From NCBI GenBank assembly GCA_903876665.1, contig CAIRAY010000041.1, forward strand, positions 1-59,358: a stretch of DNA of 59,358 nucleotides, written 5' to 3'. Source of the stretch: an uncultured Fibrobacterota bacterium. Lineage in GTDB: Bacteria > Fibrobacterota > Fibrobacteria > Fibrobacterales > Fibrobacteraceae. The notes below the pieces were generated by a model. That model saw only the letters and a list, made by a program, of their open reading frames with translations. It searched no databases and was not told where the DNA came from. The first letter of the stretch is position 1. Each line of letters opens with the position of its first letter. This document shows positions 48,771-57,767 of this stretch, in pieces. The translations under genes were made by a program, and so were the position numbers.

Positions 48771-50248
48771 CCTCCTTCGGGCCAGAACCATAGGGCACAT
48801 CCTAGAACGATGGCGCTTAGAGAATAGCTGTAACTTGCGGTGCGCAGGCCGGACGCTGCATTCCAATCGTCGTAAGCCGTTTGTAGTCCTTGAGCGTCAC
48901 GGGATGTTTCGGCGACGTTGTAATTTTGAATCGAGGAATTCACTTGGGAATTGAAATAAACACTCGAGCCAAAGCCGGCAAGGCTTGACCCCCAAAGGAC
49001 CATAGCCACCTTGCGTTTTTTGCTGAGCGGGGCGCTCGTTTGGATTTTGGGAATGGCATCTTTGGGAACGACCCGCGCAGGAGGAACAACCTGGGGAGGA
49101 GGGGAGACTGGGGCGGTTGGCGCGACTGTTGCCGGAGGGGCTGTCTGGACAGGGGGAGTCGTCTTCGCAGGAGGATCAACCTGGACAGGAACTGCGACCT
49201 GGACTGGAACCACCTTTTGGATAGGCGGTGCAACCTTGGTTGCTTTTGGGGTACTCGCGGAATCCACGCTCCAGGCCACTTTAATTTCGGATGCATCTTT
49301 AATGGGAATCCGCATGCTGCCTTCAAACACTTTGACCGAATCGCCACGTAGAACAATCTTTGCCCGGGCTCCCGCAGGTTCCATGGAAACTTCCAAATAG
49401 GATTTTCCGCCATCCACAAAAAGGGGATCCACGGGCTCCTGAATCAGGGGTTTCCCATTCAGGGAGTAGCCATAGTGGAAAAAACCACTATTTTGGATGA
49501 GAAGCTGGCCGGAGTCCGTGGATACGACAAATCCACTTTTACCAAATGCATCTGGCAGTGCGTTCAAAAAATACGGAGCGAACTGATTGCTGACCGGGTG
49601 TTTCACCACGGGTCCGCAGGTCGCGTTCCACCAGTCCGCAAGGTCCACAAGCCTGGCAATACGGACGGAGTCGGTGCGAATTTCGAAACGGTAGAAGAAG
49701 TCCCCCTGCTCGTCGGAAATGGGTTCCAGAGTTGAGCGGATGACGCGGGGGCGTACCAAATTTTGACGCAGGGCGCTGGGGTTGACGAAGGCTCCCAGGG
49801 CGCTGACGCAGGTGCGGATCTGCTCCATACGATCCTTTTGTCCATCAATCTGGCTCAGGCGGCTCAGGAACAAGTCTCCCATCACCAAATCAAAGGTGTC
49901 CGCAAAGGCCCCGAGGGTTTTTCCAAAAAACTCCTGGCAATGTTTGTTGGGAAGGGAATTCACATCGAAAGTCCGGCATTCTTCATGAAGTTTTGCCGCA
50001 GCAACCGTTTTATTTCGGAGTACACTCAGGGTGAGCTTGACCGAATCCCCAATTCCGGAATCGCCGAGCCATTGGTCAATGTCCCGCAGCTTGCGCTCAA
50101 ATTCCTTCTGGTCCGCGGAGTTGATAGAAAGAACCTTGAGCGGAGTGGGGGAGTTGCCCGTAGCTTTTCCCTTGGGGGATGTGCCTGCGCAACTGTTGAA
50201 CAGTAGGATTGCAAAAGCCAAGCCGATACAGGAAAGAGATGATTTCAT
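48764..50248 (-). CDS. Lipoprotein with PEGA-like domain and Pro/Val-rich linker
   Basis: This 494-residue lipoprotein has a signal ending LLFNSC (Cys20), a helical first third, and a PEGA-like beta segment (YLEVSMEPAGARAKIVLRGD) near residue 310. A Pro/Val/Thr-rich linker of about 80 residues precedes a C-terminal transmembrane hairpin with KKRKVAMVLWGSSLAGFGSS. The ATG at 50248 has AGAGGA four bases upstream. The same frame stays open far beyond it, but that part is antisense to the radical SAM gene. Its stop codon lies within a repeat. Function unknown; a cell-envelope tether is plausible. Confidence 0.68.
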   Translation of the reverse strand: MKSSLSCIGLAFAILLFNSCAGTSPKGKATGNSPTPLKVLSINSADQKEFERKLRDIDQWLGDSGIGDSVKLTLSVLRNKTVAAAKLHEECRTFDVNSLPNKHCQEFFGKTLGAFADTFDLVMGDLFLSRLSQIDGQKDRMEQIRTCVSALGAFVNPSALRQNLVRPRVIRSTLEPISDEQGDFFYRFEIRTDSVRIARLVDLADWWNATCGPVVKHPVSNQFAPYFLNALPDAFGKSGFVVSTDSGQLLIQNSGFFHYGYSLNGKPLIQEPVDPLFVDGGKSYLEVSMEPAGARAKIVLRGDSVKVFEGSMRIPIKDASEIKVAWSVDSASTPKATKVAPPIQKVVPVQVAVPVQVDPPAKTTPPVQTAPPATVAPTAPVSPPPQVVPPARVVPKDAIPKIQTSAPLSKKRKVAMVLWGSSLAGFGSSVYFNSQVNSSIQNYNVAETSRDAQGLQTAYDDWNAASGLRTASYSYSLSAIVLGCALWFWPEGGK

Positions 50249-50350
50249 GGGTCCTCTAGGTCGTGATCTAGCCACTTCAGGAATGTGACCAGTTTGAAAT
50301 ATACATCCTGTCCCGTCGGTCGGTGCTATTCCGCCACCCTTCAGGAAGGC

Positions 50351-50381
50351 TTTCGCCCCTGCGATTAAGGTTCTACATTTG
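50351..50381 (+). promoter_or_regulatory. Promoter of the TIGR03960 radical SAM gene
   Basis: TTTCG, 18 bases, TACATTTG, with the ATG seven bases after TACATT and no ribosome binding site. It is an almost exact match to the Bacteroidota -7 box TAnnTTTG. Confidence 0.5.
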
Positions 50382-50386
50382 ACCCC

Positions 50387-52978
50387 ATGAACGATATCCT
50401 GAATAAACTTGGTGCGATCCTGTCCTTTGTTGAGAGCCCTTCCCGTTACATGGGAGGCGAAGCCAATAGCGTGATCAAGGATCCCAAAACCTTGACGGCC
50501 CGCATGGCCCTGGTTTTCCCGGACATCTACGAAATCGGCATGTCCCATAACGGCACCAAGGTGCTGTACCACTGCATCAACCGCGAGCCCGATTTGTTGT
50601 GCGAAGTGGGCTTTGCCCCTTGGACCGATATGGCCGATTTGATGCGCACCCACGGGGTACCTCTCTACACGCACGCCACTTGGAGTGCTGTCCGGGACTT
50701 CGATGTGGTGGGGATTTCTCTCCAGACCGAGCTGAATTTCACCAATGTACCCTATGTATTGGAGCTTGCCGGCATCACGGCTTGGACCAAGGACCGGGGT
50801 GAGGCCGAGCCCATAGTGGTGGGCGGTGGTCCATCCGTTGCGAATCCCGAGCCCATTGCGGAGTTCTTCGACGCGTTTGTGGTCGGCGATGGGGAAGATC
50901 TGGCTCCCCGACTTTTGCGCACCGTGGGCGAGTTTCGTAAACAAAACAAAACCCGCCTGGAAATTTTGCAAGAGCTCAGCACCTGGGATGGCATTTATGT
51001 GCCATCCTTCGCGACTTTGTATGTAAAAACCGAAGCCGATGGCGTCGTGGGTGAAATCGTACCCAGTAAACCGGCTACCGGTTCTTATAAGAGCACGGCG
51101 GGGATCAAGCGCGTGTGGGTTGATGCTCTGCGCAAGGATCAATACCCCGTTGCGAACCTGGTTCCCAATATGGGCCTGGTTCATGACCGTTTTGCCATCG
51201 AGGTTTCCCGGGGTTGCACACAAGGTTGCCGTTTCTGCCAAGCCGGAATCTGGTACCGCCCTTCGCGGGAACTCCCGCCCGACGAAGTCCTCGAGCTCGC
51301 CAAAGAAGGCCTAAAGGCCACGGGAGAACGGCAAATCGGCCTCCTCAGCCTTTCCTCTGCGGATTACGGTCCCATCGAAAAGCTGACTGACGCGATCATC
51401 GACGATCCCTTCTTTGACTCGGTCGATGTTTCCTTGCCCTCCTTGCGGGCCAATAGTTTTGGACAATCCTTGGCCCAAAAGGTTGCTGCGCTCAAGGGCG
51501 GCCGCAGTGCCACCTTTGCTCCCGAAACCGGCTCCGAGCGTTTGCGCAAAGCCATCAACAAGGTTCTGACCGACCAAGAAATGATCGACGCCGCCGAGAG
51601 CGTGTTCTCCAACGGCTTCATGAAGATCAAGTTATACACCATGATCGGGCTTCCCAGCGAGACCATGGAAGACATGGAAGCCTTCTGCGGTCTCATCCAG
51701 AAGCTGGTGGACGTGGGACGCAGGCACAACAAGGGTATCATGATCCAGGCCAGCGTGGGCATTCTGATTCCCAAAGCCTTTACGCCTTTGCAGTGGGCGC
51801 CCATCATGGAGCGCGAGCAGGTCTATGAGCACCTGGCCTTTGTGCGCGAGCGGTTCTACAAGCACAAGAATGTCAAGGTCAACTGGAACGACTGGAACAC
51901 CACCTTCCTCGAAGGCGTGTACAGCCGTGGCGACCGCCGGCTTGCGCCCCTGATCTACAAGGCCTATCAGCAGGGTCAAGTCATGGAAGGCCATAGCGAA
52001 AAAATCAATTACGAGGGCTGGGTCAAGCTTTGGGAAGAATCCAATTACGATCCATCCTGGGCCCTGGCCACCCGTAGCGAAGAAGAAGTGTTCCCTTGGG
52101 ATTTCTTGCATGTCGGTGTCACCAAGTCCTATTTGCTCAGCGAATGGCGCAAGGTCTGGAACCCCGAGTCCGCTCCGGTACCTGACTGCAAATGGGGCGA
52201 ATGCCAGAACTGTGGAATTCCGGGCAATGGCAAGGACACCAAGCTCGCCCCGCCACCCGAGAAGTACCAGGCTCCTTCGCGCACCCCCGAGCAGATCGTG
52301 GAGCTGGTCAATTCCCGCAAGCCCAAACAGGGCTCGGCTTTCCACTACGAATTCATCTTTGAGAAGCGCGGACTATCCCGCTTTTTGCCCCATCAGAACA
52401 CCATGGGGGTCTTTGAGCGCTCCCTGGCGCGTCTTGGAATTCCCATCAAGTTCTCGGAAGGGTTCAGCCCCAAGCCCAGGATCCACAATACCGGCGCGCT
52501 TCCCTTAGGCCTTGAATCCTGTTGCGAAGTCGTATCCATTGAGCTGTTGCAGGAGCTCCCGCTCTTTGGTCCTAAGTACCAGGAAATGTTGCGTGAAATT
52601 TCCCGGCCCTTCCCCCATGGCATGGCCGTCACCAAAATCGTTCCCCTCGAAGTCAAGCTCAGCAAACAAATGCCCGATGCCTTGGAATACCAGTGGGCAG
52701 GCCAGTGCGACAAGGCCAAGCTCGAACAGGATTTCGCAAACAAGACCATGGCCAAGATCGTGAACCACCGTGGTCACGCAATGGATCTCAATGAGCATGT
52801 GCTAAAGCTTGTGTGTAAAGATTGCGCACAAGGCGTCGAGCTGACCTACCTGGTCAAGACCAATGGCCAAGGCAACACGGTGAGCCCGTTCACCTTGCTT
52901 GCTGGCCTGCTAGGCATTACCGATGACCAGGCCAGAACCATGCTGGTGGTGAAGACCCGTGCGGTGCATTTGACCTAA
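50387..52978 (+). CDS. TIGR03960-type B12-binding-like radical SAM protein fused to DUF2344
   Basis: This 863-residue protein has an N-terminal B12-binding-like domain and a radical SAM domain with C277, C281, C284 (RGCTQGCRFCQAG). A CxxxxCxxC element follows (CKWGECQNCGIPG) and a C-terminal DUF2344/TIGR03936 domain begins at about residue 645 (YEFIFEKRGLSRFLPHQNT). In other genomes the two parts are separate or fused genes near rne/rng or rplU; the fusion is common. The reaction is unknown. It lies divergent from the PEGA-like lipoprotein gene. Confidence 0.9.
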   Translation: MNDILNKLGAILSFVESPSRYMGGEANSVIKDPKTLTARMALVFPDIYEIGMSHNGTKVLYHCINREPDLLCEVGFAPWTDMADLMRTHGVPLYTHATWSAVRDFDVVGISLQTELNFTNVPYVLELAGITAWTKDRGEAEPIVVGGGPSVANPEPIAEFFDAFVVGDGEDLAPRLLRTVGEFRKQNKTRLEILQELSTWDGIYVPSFATLYVKTEADGVVGEIVPSKPATGSYKSTAGIKRVWVDALRKDQYPVANLVPNMGLVHDRFAIEVSRGCTQGCRFCQAGIWYRPSRELPPDEVLELAKEGLKATGERQIGLLSLSSADYGPIEKLTDAIIDDPFFDSVDVSLPSLRANSFGQSLAQKVAALKGGRSATFAPETGSERLRKAINKVLTDQEMIDAAESVFSNGFMKIKLYTMIGLPSETMEDMEAFCGLIQKLVDVGRRHNKGIMIQASVGILIPKAFTPLQWAPIMEREQVYEHLAFVRERFYKHKNVKVNWNDWNTTFLEGVYSRGDRRLAPLIYKAYQQGQVMEGHSEKINYEGWVKLWEESNYDPSWALATRSEEEVFPWDFLHVGVTKSYLLSEWRKVWNPESAPVPDCKWGECQNCGIPGNGKDTKLAPPPEKYQAPSRTPEQIVELVNSRKPKQGSAFHYEFIFEKRGLSRFLPHQNTMGVFERSLARLGIPIKFSEGFSPKPRIHNTGALPLGLESCCEVVSIELLQELPLFGPKYQEMLREISRPFPHGMAVTKIVPLEVKLSKQMPDALEYQWAGQCDKAKLEQDFANKTMAKIVNHRGHAMDLNEHVLKLVCKDCAQGVELTYLVKTNGQGNTVSPFTLLAGLLGITDDQARTMLVVKTRAVHLT

Positions 52979-53282
52979 TGCGGTGAAAAGCTTTTTTGCA
53001 TTCGCAACAGCACTGCCCCCAAAAGGGCAGAGGCGGCGACGATCAGGAAGGCCGGGGAAAGGCCGCTCTTCTGGGCAATGAGTCCTCCGAGGACCATGCC
53101 TGCTCCGACGCCCAAATCAAAGGCTGTGAAGAAGGTGGAGTTCGCGGTGCCGCGTTGTTGGTCGTTTGCCAGGTGAATCATCGTGGTTTGCATGGCTGGG
53201 AAGTTCATGCCGTAGTAGCCGATGCCTTCGCCCCGACGCTCTAAGGGCAAAAGGCCAATGGCCCGAGTGTTGCCAACAGTCG
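52975..53282 (-). pseudogene. Broken MFS transporter gene
   Basis: The minus-strand frame holds two pieces of a major facilitator transporter joined directly. The first is an internal motif NTRAIGLLPLERRGEGIGYYG, shown here as its core LERRGEGIGYYGM. The second is the C-terminal AMQTTMIHLANDQQRGTANS followed by two last helices. Normally about 200 residues separate them, and the N-terminal half is missing as well. The conserved part stops at about 53282, exactly where the plus-strand XRE gene can begin. A real 12-helix transporter cannot be made. It points to a deletion at this site plus replacement by the XRE gene. Confidence 0.7.
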
Positions 53283-53638
53283 TGAAAGTGCCCCATATTG
53301 AGATTCGCGGCGAGAGTTTGCCCCCTGCGTTCTTAGAGCTGGTGAGCAACTATTTTCATAAACCTGTGCGGATCATTCCCGATCCAGATGATGAGACAGT
53401 GGATATCACGCAGACAGAGTGGTACAAAAAGGCGCGAAAAGAAATGACGCCGGGGTGCTTTGTTTCCGCTGAGCGCTGGAAGGTATCCATGACGCAAAAG
53501 CAATTAAGCGCATTGCTCGGAATCAGTGCGCAGAATGTTTCGGAAATCGAGAGGAGCAAGCGTTCCGTTTCCCTCAAAATGGCCCACAAGCTAGCGAAAA
53601 TTTTCAAGACAGATCTAACAAAATTTCTGGTTGCATAG
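53282..53638 (+). CDS. XRE-family HTH protein, antitoxin-like
   Basis: This 118-residue protein starts at GTG 53282 (VKVPHIEIRGESLPPAF), which matches the opening of a common MKxPHIxIxG-type HTH family. An ATG at 53258 is the alternative but would read through the transporter remnant in antisense. An acidic VDITQTEWYKKARKEMTPG segment is followed by an XRE helix-turn-helix (MTQKQLSALLGISAQNVSEI). Relatives are found as antitoxins beside small toxins or alone in many bacteria. No toxin gene is next to it here. It probably arrived with the event that broke the MFS gene. Confidence 0.72.
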   Translation: MKVPHIEIRGESLPPAFLELVSNYFHKPVRIIPDPDDETVDITQTEWYKKARKEMTPGCFVSAERWKVSMTQKQLSALLGISAQNVSEIERSKRSVSLKMAHKLAKIFKTDLTKFLVA

Positions 53639-53719
53639 CGCAAAACAAACCGTTGACTTGATTTGTTGGTTCCCTGCCCCAGTCCGTAGGCCTTTGCAAT
53701 AATTCCTACATTTGCTCCC

Positions 53720-54166
53720 ATGAGCATGCACGAAAAGATCCGTAAAGAACTCGAATCCTCAAGCCTCGAAGACACCCTGACCCGCATCGAATCCCTGGTG
53801 GAATCGACGAGCAAGCCACGCCCCATCCATTTGGGTATTCTGCTGGCGCTGAGCATTGCTAAAGAAATGCGCGATGGCCAGACTCCCGGTACAGAAACTT
53901 CCAAATTGGTGGCAACCTGGTCCGAAACCCACGGGGCCGATATTGTGGACGAGGCGGTTTTGTTCGCGCGGCATTTCTTGCTCAAGCCCCAAGAGCTCAT
54001 GGAGCAGATCGCAGGCAAGCTCGAAAATGACCGGTCCGAATCCGAACAGGATGACGATGACGATGAGCTCGCCGAGCGTTATTCCGCCGAAGACGAAGCC
54101 CAGCTGGAAGAGCACCAGTGCAGCGGTGACCATTGTGATGATCCATCCAAAAACCCTGCAAAATAA
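53720..54166 (+). CDS. Small acidic protein of unknown function upstream of ppx/gppA
   Basis: This 148-residue protein is helical in the first 100 residues (MHEKIRKELESSSLEDTLTR, LGILLALSIAKEMRDGQ) and ends in a strongly acidic tail with DDDDDELAERYSAEDEAQLE and a CSGDHCDD pair. It has no signal peptide. A TACATTTG box (53707-53714) lies seven bases before the ATG, so the transcript may be leaderless. The stop codon overlaps the ATG of the phosphatase gene (TAATG), so the two are coupled. I know no family for it. Confidence 0.6.
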   Translation: MSMHEKIRKELESSSLEDTLTRIESLVESTSKPRPIHLGILLALSIAKEMRDGQTPGTETSKLVATWSETHGADIVDEAVLFARHFLLKPQELMEQIAGKLENDRSESEQDDDDDELAERYSAEDEAQLEEHQCSGDHCDDPSKNPAK

Positions 54167-55110
54167 TGTTGCACCTACTCCCAGCCTCCATTGATATTGG
54201 CTCCCATTCGACCCTTCTTCTGATCGCGGATTGGGACCAGGTCGGGGGAAAGGCCCGCCTGATGCCCAAGGTGCAAAAGGTTGAGGTGGTTCGCTTGGGA
54301 GAAGATTTGCATTCCACCGGAACCATAAGTCCGGAGCGAATTGCCGAGCTGGTTTCCGTCCTAACGACTTTTCGCCAGACGGCTCACGCGCTAGGTGCGC
54401 GTATCGACCGCGTGGTCATGACCGAGGCTGTGCGCAAGGCAGGCAATCAAGCCGAAGTCCTCGAGGCGGTCGAAAAAGCACTGTGGATCAAGCCCGAAAT
54501 TCTCGCCGGTGAAGATGAAGCCCGCCTGTCCTGGGCCGCAGTGGCCCATTGGCATGGCAGCGAGCAATTGACCATCGATGTGGGCGGGGGTTCCACCGAG
54601 CTCTCCCAAGGTCGCACCTTCCTCTCCATTCCCATTGGAGCCCTCCGTCTCAAGAACGAGATGGGAGTGATTCCCGGACCCGAATACAAGAAGTGGTCCA
54701 AAGAAACCTTCGCAGGTCTCGAGCTCAAGCCCTACGCAAAAATGCCCGTGACCTTGGTGGGTGGAACTGCGGTGGCCCTGGGCATGCTGCACTTGGGACT
54801 CTCTAAATTTGATGGATCCATTCTGGAAGGTCTGGAGCTTTCCATGGAAGAGCTGGACAAGGTGATTACCCGCATTAGCGATCTTTCCAAAGAACTTCGC
54901 ACACAACTTCCCGGACTTGAAAATGGCCGTTCCGAGGTCATCATTTGCGGCCTCTTCTGGATCCGTAGTCTGCTGGAAAAGCTTAAGGCCGAGCGTTTCC
55001 GCATCAGCACGCTAGGTTTGCGTTTCGGAGTGCTATTAACCCCGGAAGTGCTCCAGGAGCTATTCCCCGAGCCCAAGGCCGAAGCCGTGAAGAAGCGACG
55101 GGGATTCTGA
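54166..55110 (+). CDS. Ppx/GppA-family phosphatase
   Basis: This 314-residue protein has the ASKHA-fold signatures of exopolyphosphatase/guanosine pentaphosphatase: ASIDIGSHSTLLLIAD at the start, GEDEARLSWAAV and TIDVGGGSTELSQG. It is the short form without the C-terminal HD-type domain. It should hydrolyse polyphosphate or pppGpp; which one is not evident. It lies in an operon with the small acidic protein upstream. The C-terminus ends in basic KKRRGF. Confidence 0.85.
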   Translation: MLHLLPASIDIGSHSTLLLIADWDQVGGKARLMPKVQKVEVVRLGEDLHSTGTISPERIAELVSVLTTFRQTAHALGARIDRVVMTEAVRKAGNQAEVLEAVEKALWIKPEILAGEDEARLSWAAVAHWHGSEQLTIDVGGGSTELSQGRTFLSIPIGALRLKNEMGVIPGPEYKKWSKETFAGLELKPYAKMPVTLVGGTAVALGMLHLGLSKFDGSILEGLELSMEELDKVITRISDLSKELRTQLPGLENGRSEVIICGLFWIRSLLEKLKAERFRISTLGLRFGVLLTPEVLQELFPEPKAEAVKKRRGF

Positions 55111-55218
55111 CCGTCCGGTTTTATCGGTAAATAATTCCCATTGAAAGAGTCGTGCTGGTCAGGGCTTGGGCATGACCGTATCTTATGTGCAGAAGACACA
55201 TTCAAATAGGAGTTATCT

Positions 55219-55740
55219 ATGAAATCGTTACCTAAAATAATCCTTGGAGCCAGCATTTGTCTGGCTTTGACCGCCACCTCAGCCATTGCTGGTGGGTGGG
55301 GGCATGATCGTGGTGAGCGTGGAGGTGGCCCCTGTGGCATGGGTGCGCCCGGTGGCTTGATGAACCCGCACATGATGGACAAGCTGGATTTCACCGATGA
55401 CCAGGAAGCCAAGCTGAAAGCCACGCACCAAGCCAAAAGGAGCCAGATGGAAGTCCTGCGTGCTGAGCGCGAAAAACTGGACAAGGCCCTCATTGACGCT
55501 CTCTCCCAAACACCGATAGATATTGCCAAAGTCAATCAAGCCAAGGCCGGGCTGATCGAATGGGAAAAGAAGCAACTGGATCAACGCGTTGAAATGGAAA
55601 CCACTTTCATGAACCTTCTTACTCCTGCACAGCACAAGAAGTTCAATGAATTCATGGTCAAGATGCAGGAGAAAAAGGCCAAACACGACAAGGAAGAAAG
55701 AGAAGAAAGGGATGAAGAGGAGCGTTCGGAAAAGAAGTAA
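55219..55740 (+). CDS. Spy/CpxP-like periplasmic protein
   Basis: This 173-residue protein has a signal peptide (LGASICLALTATSAIA), a Gly-rich start with GGPCGMGAPGGLMNPHMM, and then a helical hairpin of the LTxxQ type: LDFTDDQEAKLKATHQAK and FMNLLTPAQHKKFNEFM. Spy and CpxP are ATP-independent chaperones or stress sensors of the periplasm, and metal-linked relatives (ZraP, CnrX) share the fold. A charged tail (KEEREERDEEERSEKK) closes it. AGGAG lies eight bases before the ATG. A bidirectional terminator follows. Confidence 0.82.
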   Translation: MKSLPKIILGASICLALTATSAIAGGWGHDRGERGGGPCGMGAPGGLMNPHMMDKLDFTDDQEAKLKATHQAKRSQMEVLRAEREKLDKALIDALSQTPIDIAKVNQAKAGLIEWEKKQLDQRVEMETTFMNLLTPAQHKKFNEFMVKMQEKKAKHDKEEREERDEEERSEKK

Positions 55741-55790
55741 GGCACATTCCCCACCGAGCCCAGAATGGGCATTATGGACGATTCAAATGA

Positions 55791-55821
55791 AAAAGCCCCG
55801 GCAGTAGCCGAGGCTTTTTTT
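55791..55821. terminator. Bidirectional rho-independent terminator
   Basis: AAAGCCCCGGC-AGTA-GCCGAGGCTTTTTTT is a hairpin with one mismatch, A-run on one side and T-run on the other. It can end both the Spy-like gene (plus) and the small lipoprotein gene (minus). Confidence 0.8.
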
Positions 55822-55833
55822 AAACAAAGAAAA

Positions 55834-56172
55834 CTATGGATCGGTGGAGCACATGTCCACAGCGGAAGAATCATAAACAATGATTGAGGATGTGCCACCA
55901 GTTCCTGAACCACTGCAAGAGGTGACCTTTCCAGTAGACGAGCAACTTCCTTCAACGGTTGCAACGCCCGAAGCAGCAACCGTTGCACCAGCAAAGGCCA
56001 ATGCATCACAATCGGCTTTGGGGAATTCACCCGAGTTGGCTTGTATGCAAACAATATTCTTGCCTGTTGCATCCTTAACGAGGCAGGCTTGGTTTGAAGG
56101 AGAAGCACTATCGCCACAGGCGACGAGGGCTAGCGTTGCGAGGGCGGTGGTTAAGGCTAATAGAATTTTCAT
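55834..56172 (-). CDS. Small Ser/Thr-rich lipoprotein
   Basis: This 112-residue protein has a clear lipobox (LALVAC, Cys19) and a Ser-, Ala- and Thr-rich mature part with six further cysteines (for example CLVKDATGKNIVCIQ, CSSTGKVTSC). Paired cysteines suggest disulfides in a small beta fold. GGAG lies seven bases before the ATG at 56172. The frame upstream of it is open for 12 codons without a binding site. Function unknown; small Cys-pair lipoproteins like this are frequent in Fibrobacterota. Confidence 0.7.
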   Translation of the reverse strand: MKILLALTTALATLALVACGDSASPSNQACLVKDATGKNIVCIQANSGEFPKADCDALAFAGATVAASGVATVEGSCSSTGKVTSCSGSGTGGTSSIIVYDSSAVDMCSTDP

Positions 56173-56531
56173 GATGTCTCCAGGTGTATTAATTTGCCCT
56201 AAATCCAAGAAGTGCTTGATTCCTGCCCTATTCGGAAGTTAGGGGTTCCCAATCATTGTGGGTATCTGGAACATAACAATTGGCGCCCAAAAGCCTAAGG
56301 GATAAAAGTTGGGAATTACTCGTTTGACTCCACCTCCAATAAATTTTGAGCTGCAGCAGAACCAGGTGTACCCGACAGTGCTTAAAAGCACTGCAGGTAA
56401 CCTCCACATTCTGCTGACAGCCGGTTTTGGGAGGTGGGCAAACTCGCAATTCCTGGGAATAATGCGAATTACAATCCTGGGTGGAGTTCACCTGGTAATT
56501 CCCTACTTTTTGGACCCCAACGGGGGCGAAA
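56173..56531. other. 359-base gap without a recognisable gene
   Basis: No convincing ORF, tRNA or riboswitch was seen. A perfect 8-bp hairpin (CAGTGCTT-AA-AAGCACTG, 56375-56392) lies in the middle. Short repeats of GCAATTCC and GGAATAA-type sequence occur near 56436-56480. It separates purM from the downstream small lipoprotein gene on the minus strand, so it must hold the promoter of the latter. Confidence 0.4.
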
Positions 56532-57557
56532 TCAGTCCTGGAACTGCACGCCCTTGGAGCCTGCGATGACTTTTCCGCAGGCGTAGACGGTTTCGCCCTT
56601 GGCTGCCAAGTGTGCGCGGACTTCGGCTTCGAGTGCGGGGTCGATGAACACGAGCATTCCAACGCCCATGTTGAAGGTGCTGTACATCTCGTCTTTCTCC
56701 ACTTTTCCGGCTTCCTGGATCAACTGGAAAATCTTGGGCGGAGTCCAGCTCTTGCGGTCAATGACCACATCCACGCCGTCGGGGAGGACGCGGGGAATGT
56801 TGCCCTGGAATCCCGAACCGGTGATGTGCACCAGGCCCTGAATTTTCTTTTGCTCAATGAGGTCGATGAGGGCGTTCTGGTAGGAGCGGTGCGGAACAGC
56901 GAGGGCTTCACCCACCGTGCCTTCGAGTCCGGCGACTTTGGAGTCTAGCTTATAGCCGCCGGCTTCAAACAGGGCCTTGCGGGCCAAGGAATATCCGTTG
57001 GTGTGTAGGCCCGTGGAAGGGATGCCGAGGATGATGGTACCGGGTTTGATTTGCTTGCCGTCGATAATGTTTTCACGCTCGACCACACCCACGATGGTTC
57101 CGGAGATGTCGTACTCTCCTTCGTGGTAGAATCCGGGCATCTCGGCGGTTTCGCCACCGATCAAAACGCAATTATTTTCACGGCAAGCTTTGGCCATGCC
57201 TTCGACCACGCCTTCGACCACACCTTCTTCCAGGTGGCCGGTGGCCAGGTAATCCAGGAAGAACAAGGGGCGAGCGCCCTGGACCAAAATATCGTCGCAG
57301 CAATGGTTCACGATGTCTTGACCGGGGTTGGTTGGGCATTTGAGGCCGATATGAATCTTAAGCTTGGTGCCCACGCCATCGACGGAGGAAACCAGCACCG
57401 GATCTTTCATGTTCAGGTGCTTGATGGAGAACAGGCCACCGAAGTTTCCGATGTCGCCCAGGACGCCGGCGTTGAAAGTGGTACGGACGGACTTCTTTAC
57501 GCCAACCATGGCCTTGTCGGCACGTTCGAGCGAAACACCTGCATCTGCGTAGTTCAC
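56532..57557 (-). CDS. purM: Phosphoribosylformylglycinamidine cyclo-ligase
   Basis: This 341-residue enzyme closes the imidazole ring in purine synthesis (FGAM to AIR, with ATP). The family opening YADAGVSLERADKAM, the SSVDGVGTKLKI loop, CCDDILVQGARPLFFLDY and LIGGETAEMPGFY are all present, and the length is usual. The GTG at 57557 with GAGG six bases upstream is the start. No other purine gene is adjacent. It is one of the surest assignments here. Confidence 0.96.
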   Translation of the reverse strand: MNYADAGVSLERADKAMVGVKKSVRTTFNAGVLGDIGNFGGLFSIKHLNMKDPVLVSSVDGVGTKLKIHIGLKCPTNPGQDIVNHCCDDILVQGARPLFFLDYLATGHLEEGVVEGVVEGMAKACRENNCVLIGGETAEMPGFYHEGEYDISGTIVGVVERENIIDGKQIKPGTIILGIPSTGLHTNGYSLARKALFEAGGYKLDSKVAGLEGTVGEALAVPHRSYQNALIDLIEQKKIQGLVHITGSGFQGNIPRVLPDGVDVVIDRKSWTPPKIFQLIQEAGKVEKDEMYSTFNMGVGMLVFIDPALEAEVRAHLAAKGETVYACGKVIAGSKGVQFQD

Positions 57558-57767
57558 ATGGACCTCGGGTTTGATTTTCTGGACCGGAATTTAGAAAACA
57601 GAAAAGGAATCGGGAATGCCGGGAATGATTGGGTCTTTTTGCGAACAAATGGACAGAAGAGGCGCCTTGTTTGGGTATTTGTGTCCATAATGGAATACGG
57701 GGTTCCTTGAATGCCCTCCGATATGTTAAGTATCATTGGAAAAGCAAGTTCCGACCGAGGTGTTCTT

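Noticed and set aside
50249..51241. Minus-strand frame open for 331 codons upstream of the PEGA-like lipoprotein start
   Set aside because: It is antisense to the TIGR03960 radical SAM gene, which has clear motifs, and the lipoprotein signal peptide with its ribosome binding site fixes the start at 50248.
53258..53281. ATG at 53258 as start of the XRE gene
   Set aside because: These eight codons lie antisense to conserved MFS sequence, and the HTH family opens at the KVPHIEIRG segment.
56228..56662. 144-codon minus-strand frame in the gap after purM
   Set aside because: It overlaps the end of purM in another frame, has no signal peptide, domain or binding site, and its composition is not protein-like.
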